From: Mesostigma viride
Taxonomy: Eukaryota; Streptophyta; Mesostigmatophyceae; Mesostigmatales; Mesostigmataceae
Direction of reading: 5' to 3'
NCBI GenBank assembly: GCA_009746045.1
Contig: RPFO01001898.1
Span: forward strand, 1-64,000
DNA: 64,000 nt
The position numbers and the translations under genes were made by a program. This document shows, in pieces, positions 1-10,510 of the stretch. The notes beneath the pieces are model-generated. The model was not told the DNA's origin and did not search any database. It saw nothing but the letters and a program-made list of their open reading frames with translations. Within the stretch, counting starts at the first letter, position 1; each line of letters begins with the position of its first letter.

Positions 1-205
1 TAAGGTTAAATAGTGCGGAACCTTTTTGCCCACTGAGCAAATCGGTCCGTACACTATTTTGCCCGAATAACCACTTCCGAGCACCCAAGTTAATTCGGCC
101 GAAGTAACTTGGGTGCTCGGAAGTGGTTATGTATTCCGGGCAAAATAGTGTGACGGACCAATTTGCCTCAGTGGGCAAAAAGGTTCCGGCACTATTTAAC
201 CTAAA
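1..205. repeat. Palindromic foldback MITE, copy 1
   Basis: The whole segment is one near-perfect palindrome centred near position 108 (TTCGGCCGAA-like centre). It runs from GGTTAAATAGTGC at the left to GCACTATTTAACC at the right. It shares its sequence with 339-536 and 49156-49357. It is non-coding; short ORFs in it are translations of the palindrome. A few single-base indels separate the arms. Confidence 0.85.
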
Positions 206-338
206 TAAAACCTGGCCTCGTGGAGGGGGGACGAAGAGCCCGAGACATCCGCCTGGGCCGCTGAGCACGCAAATAAAGTGCGCCGGAACGCCACAGTGAG
301 GATTCGAACCCCTGACCTCCAAGGTGCACAGGTTTTAG
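206..338 (-). other. Spacer between two MITE copies with a tRNA T-arm-like remnant
   Basis: The stretch between MITE copies 1 and 2 has no gene. On the minus strand around 297-325 it carries a T-arm-like motif (GGGGTTCGAATCC) and a short stem-like tail. A complete tRNA cannot be folded because the 5' half is missing where MITE copy 2 begins. It may be a tRNA or SINE fragment. The ends next to each MITE are inverted repeats of each other (TAAAACCTG and CAGGTTTTA). Confidence 0.3.
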
Positions 339-536
339 TTAGTTAAATAGTGCGGAACCTTTTGCCCACTGAGGCAAATCGGTCCGTCACACTATTTGCC
401 CGGAATAACCACTTCCGAGCACCCAAGTTAATTCGGCCGAATTAACTTGGGTGCTCGAAGTGGTTATTCCGGGCAAAATAGTGTGACGGACCGATTTGCC
501 TCAGTGGGCAAAAGGTTCCGGCACTATTTAACCTAA
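339..536. repeat. Palindromic foldback MITE, copy 2
   Basis: Same palindrome as 1-205. The left end is TTAGTTAAATAG and the right end is CTATTTAACCTAA, so one G has been lost on the left. Its left neighbour is the T-arm-like spacer and its right neighbour is a Copia-like protease fragment, so the flanks do not show a clean target duplication. Confidence 0.85.
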
Positions 537-540
537 CTGA

Positions 541-1892
541 TCCCAAGGTATCCAAGCTCACGGGGTGGGGTTCGTGCTGGGCAGCTACAATGGAGGTAGA
601 TACCAACTCACAGGTGTCTGTCATCAGGGAAGAGGATGCTGTAGGCTTACAGATGTCCCATCCCAGTTGCCTTGCTGTGTCTGATTTCTCAGGAAAGGTG
701 TCCACTGATGAAGATCCTAGGGGAAGTGAGTGTGCCTATCTAAGGGGTGCCCACCACGTTCTGTGTGGTAGAGGGCTATCAGGGGCCTGCCATCCTGGGT
801 CAGAACTTCTTGTGCATGCCAGGGGTTAGCTTGACCTCTGATGAGTTGGCACTAGAAGGCAGAGGCAGCCTCCCCCTTGAAAGATATCACTATTCCCAGG
901 GTCTTGCTGTGGCGGTCAAGGCTGTTAAGAGTCAGCATGATGAGGGTCCCCAAGGTCAGGAGCCCATAGCTGAGGACCTGTTGATTATCCCAACCACCTT
1001 TGATCCACGGCAGTTAGGGGTAAACAGGTACCAGATAGCTGCTCACAGTCCTATTCCCTGGCGCCAGCTATAGTCGAGATGATGCAAAGCCCCAAGATGG
1101 CTAAGGCATGGACTCTTGGCTTTGTAGCCTCTGGGCATGAGTGGATAGTTTCCAACTGTGCAGAACCTGTGGATGAGCTAGCTGCCAGAAGTTCACCAGC
1201 TGCTCAGATTGATGTTTGTCCTCAAGCTCAAGAAGTGGATGGTGTCCAGGTGCCACATGTCAGACCAGTTGTAACCGAGTATCATGGCACTGGCCAGTTG
1301 TTAGATGAGGAGCTCTATACTCCAAGGATGCTGCATGACACGTGGAGGATTCTGCTGTGTATATTTCTGTCTTTTCTGGTTAAGGGTGTGCCCTATAGCT
1401 CTGTGCTGATTGATTTCAAGAGGGCTTTTCTTAAGGGTGACCAAGATCAGGCTAGGCAGACTTGGAGAGATATCCCTCCTTTCTTTGTGACTGTACCTGC
1501 TGTATGGAGAGCAGAGATAAAGGCCAGGTACCTGAGAATTCTGAAAGGGTTGGAAGGTCTCAGGTCCAGTCCCATCATCTGGAGGAAGAGCCTAGAGAAA
1601 TTCTTGAAGAATACCTGTGGCTTTTCTGTGTCTCCAGTGGATCCCTGTCTGTTCCAAGGGTCCCATAATGGCCTCCCTGTCTTTGCCTCCTTGCATGGTG
1701 ATGACCTGCATCTCATAGGTCCACCAGCCTGGGTAGAGGCTGTTTTGGCCAAGATCCAGAAGCGGTTTGAGCTGGGTAAGATACAGCACATGGTGGAGAA
1801 TGAGCCCATGGTATTCTGTGGCATGCAGGCTACGCTGTTCCAGACGCTCGTGGTTCATCAAGATGGAGGGTGGTAAGGACTATCCACAGCAG
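541..1892 (+). pseudogene. Lineage I copy I-a: protease-like domain and reverse transcriptase, broken
   Basis: This is the 5'-truncated pol of a Copia-like retrotransposon. Positions 541-1070 align with the protease-like domain of the other copies (EVDTNSQVS motif near 595, ILGQNFL near 790) but switch frame around 720-750. The RT follows in one frame at 1079-1876. It carries DFKRAFLKGD (near 1411) and the catalytic-site motif SLHGDDLHL (near 1692). A further frameshift near 1845 breaks the SWFI/MEGG stretch that is intact in copy I-d. The reading continues after the hAT insertion at 1901-3294 into RNase H at 3303. The element is inactive as it stands. Confidence 0.85.
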
Positions 1893-1900
1893 ATTGTAGA

Positions 1901-3294
1901 CCGGGTTGGAAAATACGTGTGCGGGGTATAATACGTGGACTTAAAATACGCGTATTATACGTGGGGGGTATAAAATACGCGGCGGTAAAATGCGCGACAG
2001 TTTTTGTGGTCCAATTGTCAGTCACCCAATTAGCACGCTCCTTGGTGATGGTCATGCAGTTATTACAACTGAAATTTGGTGTATATGCTTATTTATTAAC
2101 ATCTTCCATTTATGCCCTGCAATCCTATCTGATTATGATTTGATAAATGCAGGGGGGAGCATGCTGCAACGGGAATTGTAAGGAATCAATTAATTAATTA
2201 ATTGTAAGGAAAGCCATCCACTATATAATGGACAGAAACGAGGGTCCAGCTGTAACGGTTGTTCTTGGCCCTGAGATCCTCGACAGCCACCTGCACACTC
2301 TCTCTCCTTCTTCTTCACGAGAAGCTCGCCACCCAACAACTTCCGAGAAGGAGGGGTGACGTGCCCTCGATCCTCTGTACTGGACCATGCCGGCCACCAT
2401 CTGCTTGAAAGAGGCGCTCTCAGCCGCATTGAAGAAGGCAATGCCGTTCTCGATAAAAAATTCGGCAGCCAGCAGCTGGACACCTTTCTCATCGACGGGA
2501 ACCAGCCATTTGGTGATGCTCAGCTGGCCTTTGCTGGGAACCGACGACAAGTCAGCCGGCGCAGCCCCTCCCATCTCCGCCATTGCCCTGTTCAAATTGT
2601 GCTGCTTCTTGGCGTCTGACTGCTGCGACTTGTTGTTATACATCCTGAGAAACTTGCTCCGGATATTCGGTGGAATTTTGTCGCAGGGTAACATCCCTTC
2701 CCCTGCGATTCCGGCAAAGTGTGCACGGACTCGGAATACGCTGATTGCCCCCGCCCCGTATGAGAACTTCTTGTTGCAAAATGAGCAGAACTTATTCGAC
2801 ACAAACTGCGTTTTGTTACTAACAGCATCTGTGACTGCTTCTTTCTTCTCGAGAACGAAATCCCATTCAGGCCCTTTCTTCTTCATGGCTGCAAATCGAA
2901 AATGGCTGCACACTGTCGCACAGTCGCACTGGCCTCGTCGTCGCTATATTGCATTACACCGTCAGTAGCACAGCTGGCATTTGCTGGCACACTGTTATTA
3001 TGCGTTATGTACCTAGTCCTAGCTGTCTCCTACCGGCCAAACATTTTGCAAGGCTTGCGCTTTATGAAAAGAACTGTACGCATCTACTTCTAGTAGTAAA
3101 AATCTCAAATGTGCAGTGAGCGCGCCGCGCCCAGAACCTGGGCACCGCGCCAGTGCCCGCTGCCCTGGTACCCCCGAAAAATTCCAAGTCCAAACCGCGT
3201 GGTCAGACGTAAAATACGCGTAAAATACGTCGAGGCCCATAATATGCTTTATCCCGCATTTTATCGCATTCGTACGGCGTACAGACCAACCCGG
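1901..3294 (-). mobile_element. hAT-type DNA transposon, non-autonomous, inserted in copy I-a
   Basis: An 8-bp target duplication ATTGTAGA (1893-1900 and 3295-3302) flanks the insert. Removing the insert restores the RT/RNase H linker seen intact in copy I-d (QQIVDALQE). The ends are inverted repeats CCGGGTTGG and CCAACCCGG. Both subterminal regions are rich in TATAATACG/CGTATTATA-like repeats. An 8-bp duplication plus a BED-finger hAT-like ORF supports the hAT superfamily. The element is 1,394 bp, too short for a full transposase. Confidence 0.85.
2221..2913 (-). CDS. Truncated hAT transposase, BED zinc-finger N-terminal part
   Basis: A 230-residue minus-strand ORF inside the hAT insert. 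Residues about 38-76 look like a BED-type DNA-binding finger: FCSFCNKKFS (CxxC), then HFAG and a later Cys in GMLPC. Around residues 150-170 the segment AEFFIENGIAFFNAAES resembles the start of the hAT transposase core that follows the BED finger. The catalytic RNase H-like core and dimerisation region are missing, and the last ~50 residues do not look hAT-like. It may act as a binding-only or repressor-type protein, or be dead. No intron was needed to read it. Confidence 0.65.
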   Translation of the reverse strand: MCSHFRFAAMKKKGPEWDFVLEKKEAVTDAVSNKTQFVSNKFCSFCNKKFSYGAGAISVFRVRAHFAGIAGEGMLPCDKIPPNIRSKFLRMYNNKSQQSDAKKQHNLNRAMAEMGGAAPADLSSVPSKGQLSITKWLVPVDEKGVQLLAAEFFIENGIAFFNAAESASFKQMVAGMVQYRGSRARHPSFSEVVGWRASREEEGERVCRWLSRISGPRTTVTAGPSFLSII

Positions 3295-3302
3295 ATTGTA
3301 GA

Positions 3303-3999
3303 TGCATTGCAGGAGCCCATCACCCAGGCCAGGTGTGCTACCATCAGAGGCATGCTGGCATGGCTGGCAAGTATATGTGCCCCTGACTTGCTGGTTTTGA
3401 GTCGACTTACTGATTCCCAGCTGGTTGAGGTGGGTGCTGAGAGTGTGGTGCAGGCTGTCATGATGTCTCCCCCTCTCATCTTGGGTCCTGTGGATTTGTA
3501 CAAGCCCCTTGACATGATTCTCTATGTGGACAGTTCTATGGATAATAGGAAGGTCACAGAGGTCAGGGTCAGGCCAGCAGCATTAGTTACCCTGGAGCAA
3601 GATCACACCTCACTAGTTACCTGGTACAGTCGGTTGCAGAACAGGGTTACTCCCAGCAGTGATATTGCTGAGTGCAGGGCAATTTGTGAAGGGCTGCATA
3701 CTGCTCTTTACTTGAGGGAGCTCTTCTACCAGCTATGTCAAGTGGCTTCCTGTAGGTTGCAGCTGCACACACTGGTGAGGACTGATAGTATGGGCATGGT
3801 GCAATTTGTGCACAGGCAGCTGGCCAGGAGCAGGGATCTTGATTATCTGCTGCTCAAGGAGATGTCCTACCTAGCTCACATTGAACATGTGCCTGGTGTG
3901 GACAACCCCGCAGATGCCCTCACCAAGCTGGAGGAGAAGGCGGAGCGGCAGTACCCCCTGCTCCGTGGGCTCATGGACCCCTTACACGGGCGGCCATAG
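3303..3999 (+). pseudogene. Lineage I copy I-a: RNase H domain
   Basis: This continues the I-a pol after the hAT insert; the open frame runs to the stop at 3997-3999. It matches residues about 232-464 of the intact RT-RNase H protein in copy I-d. RNase H acidic residues are visible in LYVDSSMD, SSDIAECRA, VRTDSMG and PADALTK. The reading frame is open here, but the protein would depend on the broken upstream part. The ORF extends left into hAT sequence (from 3109), which is an insertion artefact. Confidence 0.85.
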
Positions 4000-4560
4000 A
4001 GACCAGGCCTTGCTTCAGCTTGGGTGTCCCCAGTGGGTTGTTTGACCAAAGTACCAAGTGGTGACTGGTGCTTACTGGTTGACAACCGGTCCTTCAGGGT
4101 TAGGTACACCCTCCTGGACAGGAGTTGGTGTGGAATGCACTCCTACCAGCTGAGAATCATGCCTGGCCCTCCCCATGGGGTTTCAGAAGAGTCGCCAGGA
4201 CTTAAATCGACGCCTTTGGCCTCAAACAGTTAGGCCATGCAAGGGCAACCCGAATGCTGGTTCTTACAGGTTGCTGTAAATATGTCTCTCTAGTGTTTGT
4301 GTTCAACCTGTTGCTAATAAAGAACCTGGTTGTGTGACCATGTGGGACATGGTTGCCACGGAGCCACATTCTGGGTTATATAATGCTTGAATAAAACATA
4401 ATCATGTCATTCTCATGTTGTTCTCATGGTTGTGATGTTTGTCTTGTGCAAAGTTCCAGGTCACCTATAAACCTGGAGGTTGGGGTGGGGTTCGATTCCC
4501 CAGCAGAGCCACAGCCTGGCATGAGTGATTCCTGGGCTTAACACCCAGTGAAGACATGGG
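4000..4560 (+). other. 3' untranslated region/LTR of copy I-a
   Basis: No gene. It has poly(A)-type signals (CTAATAAAG near 4315, GAATAAAAC near 4389) and a tRNA T-arm-like motif GGGGTTCGATTCCCC at 4486-4501. The same layout follows copies I-d (26621 on) and I-e (42591 on). It ends abruptly at 4560, where the LTR of another element begins. I could not define its LTR boundaries by eye. Confidence 0.6.
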
Positions 4561-5115
4561 TGTTACGTCGCGTAACAATCTGTCGTAGCTACGGACGTAA
4601 ATTAGGTCCTTTGCTTCGGTCGTCCCTAGGTTTACGTGTAGTTTGTACTGGTGGACACTGTTGTCCTCGTAACAGTACCGTGGTGCATTGGATGCATTTG
4701 GCGTCGCGCCGCGTACTTTAGTAGTGGTCCTTATCCTTCGGGTAGAATGTTGTGGACCAGCGTGCATCCGTGTATCTGTAGGCGAGGGCCATGTCGGCCC
4801 GAGCATGCTGGACCGTTGGTGATCATTTATGCACGTTCTACCCCTCGTGTTGGCACTCGGCGTGTGTTAAATGAATTAACACATATTAGCTTGGGTCATG
4901 GCAGTGTAGTTGTGTTTCCTTCCTCTATTCCTGGAATAAACGGGGTTTGTGTAAATGGCTTATGGCGTATTACAGTAGTACTTACGTAAATGCATTGAGA
5001 TCTGGATCGTCTCGTTCGTCTTTCGCTAGGGGTTTAACTAGAGGCGGCCTCACTAGTTTAGGTAGCATTAGGCCGGTTAGAGGTAGAGGTGGCGGTAGAG
5101 GCTTGAGTCGTAACA
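4561..5115 (+). repeat. 5' LTR of family B
   Basis: It begins TGTTACGTCGCG and ends GAGTCGTAACA, so the termini are inverted (TGTTAC...GTAACA). It is homologous throughout to the reverse complement of 44895-45468, including the shared block GTGTTAAATGAATTAACAC near 4862. A TGG-containing stretch directly after 5115 (ATGGACTCGG) may be the primer-binding site. Confidence 0.75.
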
Positions 5116-5631
5116 ATGGACTCGGAGGAACTTTAGGTAGAGAGCGAGACGACGATCCCCTGCAACATACGTCATTGAATCAAACCTTCCGCGTCCGGGA
5201 AAATGAAGACCACACCTTCTTGACAGGTAATGGGCGGGTCGCCTGCAAGCTAGGGGGGTAGTGCTGCCCGATTCGGGACACGCCCTGCCTAGAAGTTAGA
5301 CCTGCTCGCAGCGGAAAATCCTTTTATAGATAGCTCCTTTCCCTCGTTTGTTTTCCTTAGAAGTGTTGCTTACTGTCGAAGATAGGTGATGGTTTCGTTT
5401 CAGCGTTAGTGAGACGTTTAGCGTCTTTGTAGGCTCCACCTTTTCCTTCGTGCTGCTTTTTATTAGACGGCCGCACCCGCAGAAACTCACTGGGTCGCTG
5501 ATATTAGGACTACTACGAGCGCTGGACCATTGCCGCCCTCGTACTTTCGGTGATCCAGATACCTCAGCTAAGTCGCCTCCTACTCCTTCTACTCCTATCG
5601 TGACTCCACAAGACCTACCAGGTGGGTTCTC
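5116..5631 (+). other. Family B leader region
   Basis: The region between the LTR and the first convincing ORF. Several short ORFs overlap here in different frames, including a Pro/Thr-rich one at 5450-5635. None has a recognisable domain. Probably untranslated leader or a decayed upstream ORF. Confidence 0.4.
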
Positions 5632-6027
5632 ATGAAGCAACGGCGTTCTTTTACTGCTCCTTCCCATTCTTCTAGCGATAATAGTCTAGCTAAATATTAC
5701 GTAGTGATTACGCCTCAATGGTCCTCCATTTTCCTTTCTTGGTCCGACGCTAGGAAGATAGTTCAGAACCGTGTATACAACGTAACTAGATATAAGAAAT
5801 TTATGACCTTTGAAGAAGCTCAGCAGTTCCTTATAGACCATAGCGAATCAGATTTAGGCCTACACGTACGCCCCATTCCTCATGGTCGTCCTCCCGTGGA
5901 ATCCCTAGTTTTTGCTACCCCTCCTTCTTCTCCCCCTAAACGGGCTGCATCCTCTTCTCGCGTAGATACTCCTCTCACCTTAGAGTTTGGTTCCCTATCC
6001 ATTACTGTGGCTATAAAAAAGGATTGA
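5632..6027 (+). CDS. RNase H1 N-terminal/viroplasmin-like domain protein
   Basis: A 131-residue ORF. Residues about 22-66 (YYVVITPQ, then SIFLSWSDARKIVQN, then YKKFMTFEEAQQFL) follow the pattern of the small hybrid-binding domain at the N-terminus of eukaryotic RNase H1, also known from caulimovirus viroplasmin. In that family the domain binds RNA:DNA hybrids or dsRNA. The tail is Pro/Ser-rich. It lies 115 bp upstream of the Gag ORF, so it is a separate small ORF or an N-terminal Gag module split by a stop. The domain call rests on motif spacing only. Confidence 0.6.
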   Translation: MKQRRSFTAPSHSSSDNSLAKYYVVITPQWSSIFLSWSDARKIVQNRVYNVTRYKKFMTFEEAQQFLIDHSESDLGLHVRPIPHGRPPVESLVFATPPSSPPKRAASSSRVDTPLTLEFGSLSITVAIKKD

Positions 6028-6142
6028 TTTTACTTGTTTTCTTTGCTTAGGACATTCAAGGTTTTTCCTTTGACTTCCTTGCTTTAATTTAGGTTCCTAT
6101 CCTTTTCTTAAGGCAATTTCATTGTTTTCCTCATAATTAAAC

Positions 6143-7723
6143 ATGGATCCAGTGGGTGGAGAGATGTCACCTATACCTACCGCTAATACTACTACTAATA
6201 ATAATCATAATAATAACAATAATAACAACAATACTCGTGGTAACAGACGGGACTCCTTGGAAACGGTGCACCACCTCACTCCTCAAGGTAATCTGCGTAC
6301 CTCACCTCCTTCCCCTACCACTGGTGGTCGGCGTCGTCCCTCTATTACCCCACCTACCTTTGAACATGCAACGTGTCAGATTAAGTGACGACCCCTCCTT
6401 TACCCTGAACCAGGCCCCTGCCCCTCCTGCAACCTTGGCTCAACCCTCAATTAGGTCCTCACTCCCTGACAATGCTTCTAGGCCTCCTCCTCACCCTGCT
6501 CCTTCCATCCCTGCTCATAACACGGGTCGTACCTCTGCCCCTGTAGGCCCTTCTGGTCGCCCTAGTGCAGTTCCATTTCATCCTCCTGCTTCTTGGTCCT
6601 ACCCTGACACGGCCTACGAGGCTGCCCAGGTCCCTTCCCGCGTTGCAGAGTTAGAAGTTAATAGTGATTTCAGCACCATGCCTCTAGATGACAGAAATTA
6701 TGATCATTTTGCCTACTCCACCCTTCGTGAACCATATACTGTTCCCTTCTCCTATGGGCACCAGCCTGAAACGGTGGCCCCTTCTAGACCCCTATCCAAA
6801 ACCTTTCCTCTTCCTTCTTTCTATCCCTCCTATGTAGCAGTCGAAGACAGTGGTCCTATGGGTAGATCTGATCCTTCCCATCCTCCTAAGCCCCCTGCTC
6901 TTCCCCTCTTTGCTAACCTTCCCAAGTTGGATGTCAAGTCTTCCCCTCAACAGTTTTTCACTTTTATTATGCTGCTTACCCAGAACACAGAGTCATGGCA
7001 AAATCATAATAGATGGCGTCTCCCTGATGCTGTTTTAGTCCCTCACTACCTTACTACCTGTATTACCCCTGAGCTTGCTAACCTCATTCAGTGTGAATCC
7101 TTGGCCTCCCATGCCTACCCTAACTCAGTAGCAGAATTGTTTGAGGTTAGAGAGTCATCTATGTAGTCCCTCCTGATGCAGATTGGCAGGATAGATTAGA
7201 TTTTGGTACTCTGCAGCAAGGTACTAAACCGTTTAAGGAGTATATGAAAGAATTTGATGCACAGATGGTACGAATTAGGGATTTGTCGGGCGCAGAAGTA
7301 CGTGCTCGTTTCCTTCAAGGCCTCAGTAGACCCTTATTACGTGAGGTAAAGCGTCAGTTCTCTGCCTACCGTTTTACTGATCTACCCCTCAAGCATGTAC
7401 GACAGCATCTCTTAAGAGTAGCAGATTTCTTCACCACCCCTTCTCTTCCTACCCGTTCCCGTATTAATAACATTAGCCTTACCCCTGAGGAAGAGAACTC
7501 CTATGTAGAAGAGTTAGATATTTGTGTTACCGACCTTTCGGCTCTGGATGTCTCTCATATTACATGCTATCATTGTAAGGAAGTAGGTCATCTTAAACGT
7601 GAGTGCCCCAAGTTCCTTTCGGGTGCTCCCTCTCATCCCGATGCTCGCCCTCCTCGTACCCCTCAGCGTGCTCCTATTCGTCCCACTCCAGGCCGCATTC
7701 CCTCAGCTACCCCTAGCCCTTAA
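6143..7723 (+). pseudogene. Family B Gag with CCHC zinc knuckle, frameshifted
   Basis: It starts with an Asn-rich repeat (residues ~18-30, from AAT/AAC repeats at 6195-6235). The frame then changes near 6370 to a Pro-rich segment and a Gag-like helical part (PKLDVKSSPQQFFTF near 6925), and changes back near 7150-7240. The last part has the zinc knuckle CYHCKEVGHLKREC near 7567-7608 and a Pro/Arg-rich tail that ends where the 7713-9808 element starts. It is the structural and nucleic-acid-binding protein of the element and cannot be read in one frame. Confidence 0.75.
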
Positions 7724-9808
7724 ATGGTGTCCAACTCGCGCCTAAAAATAGGCTCCAGTTGCACCTTGCATGGTAATGTCCACAACCTAACCTAAAAACA
7801 ATTTAGGGTCCATACTGGTACCAAAGCACACACATATAGGGACTTACTTGGGGGTCATGTCATTGGTCATGTTGCAATGTCCTATGGGTGCTAAATATAG
7901 CACCACCCTCAGGGGGGTGCGCGAGTGCGAGAAAAACATTCATGTATAATGCATTATTACTCCTGAAAACAGTTCCGTTGCTCCCAACATTTTAAAGGCA
8001 GTTGCTTGGGTAGCCAGGCATGGCTTCTGAACACTGACATGACAGGTTGTCCCAGGGACCCAGATGCATTATCTAAAAATAACTCGCGCCTAAAAATAGG
8101 AGCCAGTTTGGCTGGTGACATTTGCTAGCATTACAAGGCAGGCGCCTCAGTCCGTAGCATCATAAAACATCATAAATGATCAAACATGCATTATTTCATC
8201 GATTCCAGCATACAGAACATCCATAACAGCGATTAAACATAGGTAGCCATGCAAATGCACAGTCACATTCGCGCGTATCATGGCATGGTAAGGCCAATGA
8301 CTACCCACCACACAAGCCTACCACATGCACAGTTTTTCTCACATGTCAGTGCTAGACTAAATAAGTAAAAGTAAGCCTAGATCATTGGAAATGCTAACTG
8401 GAGCTCCTTATATGCTGGGCTTCATCATTTCAGCTGTTAACTGGCTACGGGGCGACATGCGGCACTAAGTGGCATTACAATGGTATGAGGCGTGCACAAT
8501 GGTGCTTTTGAATGGCCGGGTAATGCTCAAAATGATCACTAACACACAGCTTAAACTATGCTTCATGTTGTTCTAAAGAAAATGTCACCATGTGGTGGCG
8601 ACCAAGCTCTATTAGCAGGTATACCACTGTGCCAAGGCCCAAATGCACGTGTGCAAGGGGCTACGGAGCCCATGCATCCACAACATAAAAAATGACCTCC
8701 ATATGCTTGCCTGAGATGAAATGACACAGAGACAACTCATGGACCTTCTTTTGAATGCAAGCAGGGCACTGGGACCTCCACAGGTGTTACATGAAGACAG
8801 ATGGGGTGACTGCACAACAGCAATACTAACAAAGCTAAAAGGCTAACCAAAAACAGGCCAGGATACCATCTATTCTTAAGGATTTAGGCTATAGAAACCA
8901 TCATGATACCATATAGAACTTATTTACATGTAACACCAATCATTATTCTAGTATATTTGGTGCAGACGCAGCCAATCATGAACAAAACTGATGAAAATCT
9001 GACCGTAATGGCTGTGCGCAACCACCACCACAAACCATTACAGAAAAGTAGTAACGAAGCAACTTTGACATCCCAAACCTTCAACAATGAGTTCGAGATT
9101 ACTTACCGAGTGATACGACGACTTTATCTTGTCGACGGTAACCGCAGGGACACTAAACTACGCCTGGTCGAAACCGCAAAAAAAAGGCTCAAGGACAGCT
9201 AGCAAGCTGACGACAGGGCCGATGCATCAAGACTTTCCTGGCCCACGACACTAATGAAATATTCGAAATACATCGTAACAAATTTACTCGATGCGAAATA
9301 TTCAATCATAAAGCCGCCGATAACAAGTGCTAGCTTCATTGTCACTCCCGTCACAATAAACACGCGTTGACGCAGTAAAACCCAGACCGAGATGATTGCG
9401 CACCTCAGTAAATGTTGCGCGACTGCGGCTACAGCATCTTTATAACGCATAAATAATGCCTACAAAATTTGGAACGAATCCATGCATCGATGCTCCTACA
9501 CCAATCAGTTTTCTGCACCGCCATAGCCTCGAATATGCATGTTCGTAATTATTTTACATTCACTTTCGTCCCGGTGGACCTGGGTACCCCCTGTACTGTA
9601 ACCGTTAATTAGTCCCTGTAGACTTGGTCTAAACATAGTGATGTCCGGTATCAGGGCGTAGAACACATCTAGCTCTAGCAGCAGACCTAAAAATATCACG
9701 GAAATGTCTACTGGCATTCGCGCCGCGCCGCTTCCCATCTCGCGCCTATTTGTAGGCGCGAGTTGAACTCGCGCCTAGAAATAGGCGCGAGCACCACTTA
9801 AGGGCTAG
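7713..9808. mobile_element. Non-coding element with inverted ends and TCGCGCCTA palindromes
   Basis: The ends are 17-bp inverted repeats with one mismatch: CTAGCCCTTAAATGGTG at 7713-7729 and CACCACTTAAGGGCTAG at 9792-9808. Inside them are short palindromes built on CTCGCGCCTA/TAGGCGCGAG: 7734-7755, 8083-8103, and a double one at 9738-9792. No convincing coding region was found; ORFs of 60-100 codons resemble nothing known. The TTAA inside both ends could be the real target site, in which case the outer CTAGCCC/GGGCTAG is flanking DNA. Left and right flanks belong to different retrotransposons. Confidence 0.5.
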
Positions 9809-9829
9809 TAGGCTGAATGCTGTGCAGAC

Positions 9830-10510
9830 AGGACCCTCAGGGTTCCCCTATGATAATCAGGCGACGAGGAGCTTAAGAAGTTAAACTCCAAGTACCTAGT
9901 CCATACTTGGCTCACCAAAGCTGAACTGGACAAGAACACCAATGCAGTCCTGCTGGCAGGCCTTAAAGATAAGTGGGATGACTTCAGGGGGGCAATGTTG
10001 TTTATTCAGCAGAGCTTAGAACCCTTCTCCACTGTCAAGGAAGCCAAAGTCAACAAGGTGCAAGGGGGGGAAGTCAGGAAGGTGCAGGTCCTAGCAGGAA
10101 GAAGCTAATAAAGGAGGTGGTGGCTCAGGTGAAGGCAGTGTTCAAGGGTCCCCAGCAAGGTAAAAAGAAAGGGGGGTCATCCAAGCAGCAGGGTAAGGCA
10201 GACAAGGGGGGCAGGGGAACCCAGGCAATAAGGCAGGGTCCTCCCAGGGGCATAGCCAGAAAGGTAAGCCTCATGACTCCACTTTGTATTGCACCAGATG
10301 CTCGTGCAAGGGGCACGAAAGGGATGATTGCTGGAAGGGCAAACCTGAACATGGACCTGATGTTGATGTGTGCCCAGGTTGCTGGGAGCCACGCCACCCG
10401 TTACCTGCAGGGGGACGCTGCAACAAGCCCAGGAAGGGAGCCACAGCGGGGCGCCCCTCCAAGCAAGCCAGCACTCAGGACGACTGTAAGTCTCCTGTAC
10501 CCTGGTTTAT
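9830..10510 (+). pseudogene. Copy I-b Gag remnant
   Basis: Gag-like helical segment from about 9865 (ELKKLNSKYL...LAGLKDKWDDF), then a Lys/Gly/Gln-rich basic stretch near 10130-10240 in another frame. The zinc knuckle CTRCSCKGHERDDC (near 10287-10328) lies in a third frame that continues into integrase. In-frame stops near 10106 and frameshifts make it non-functional. Confidence 0.65.

Larger units (their letters stand above)
4561..7712 (+). mobile_element. Family B LTR retrotransposon, 5' part only
   Basis: It starts with a 555-bp LTR (4561-5115), followed by a leader, an ORF with an RNase H1-N/viroplasmin-like domain, and a Gag with a zinc knuckle. No protease, RT, integrase or 3' LTR is present: the sequence is cut at 7713 by the palindrome-rich element. 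It inserted into the 3' part of copy I-a after GACATGGG. A solo LTR of the same family lies in the opposite orientation at 44895-45468. Confidence 0.75.

Noticed and set aside
297-325. A functional tRNA gene on the minus strand
   Set aside because: Only a T-arm-like piece is visible; the D-arm and 5' acceptor half are missing.
8612-9738. Several 60-100-residue ORFs in the palindrome-rich element
   Set aside because: No domains, no codon pattern, similar numbers on both strands; expected by chance.
10106-10290. Programmed frameshift between Gag and integrase of copy I-b
   Set aside because: Multiple frame changes and stops occur throughout this copy, so decay is the simpler explanation.
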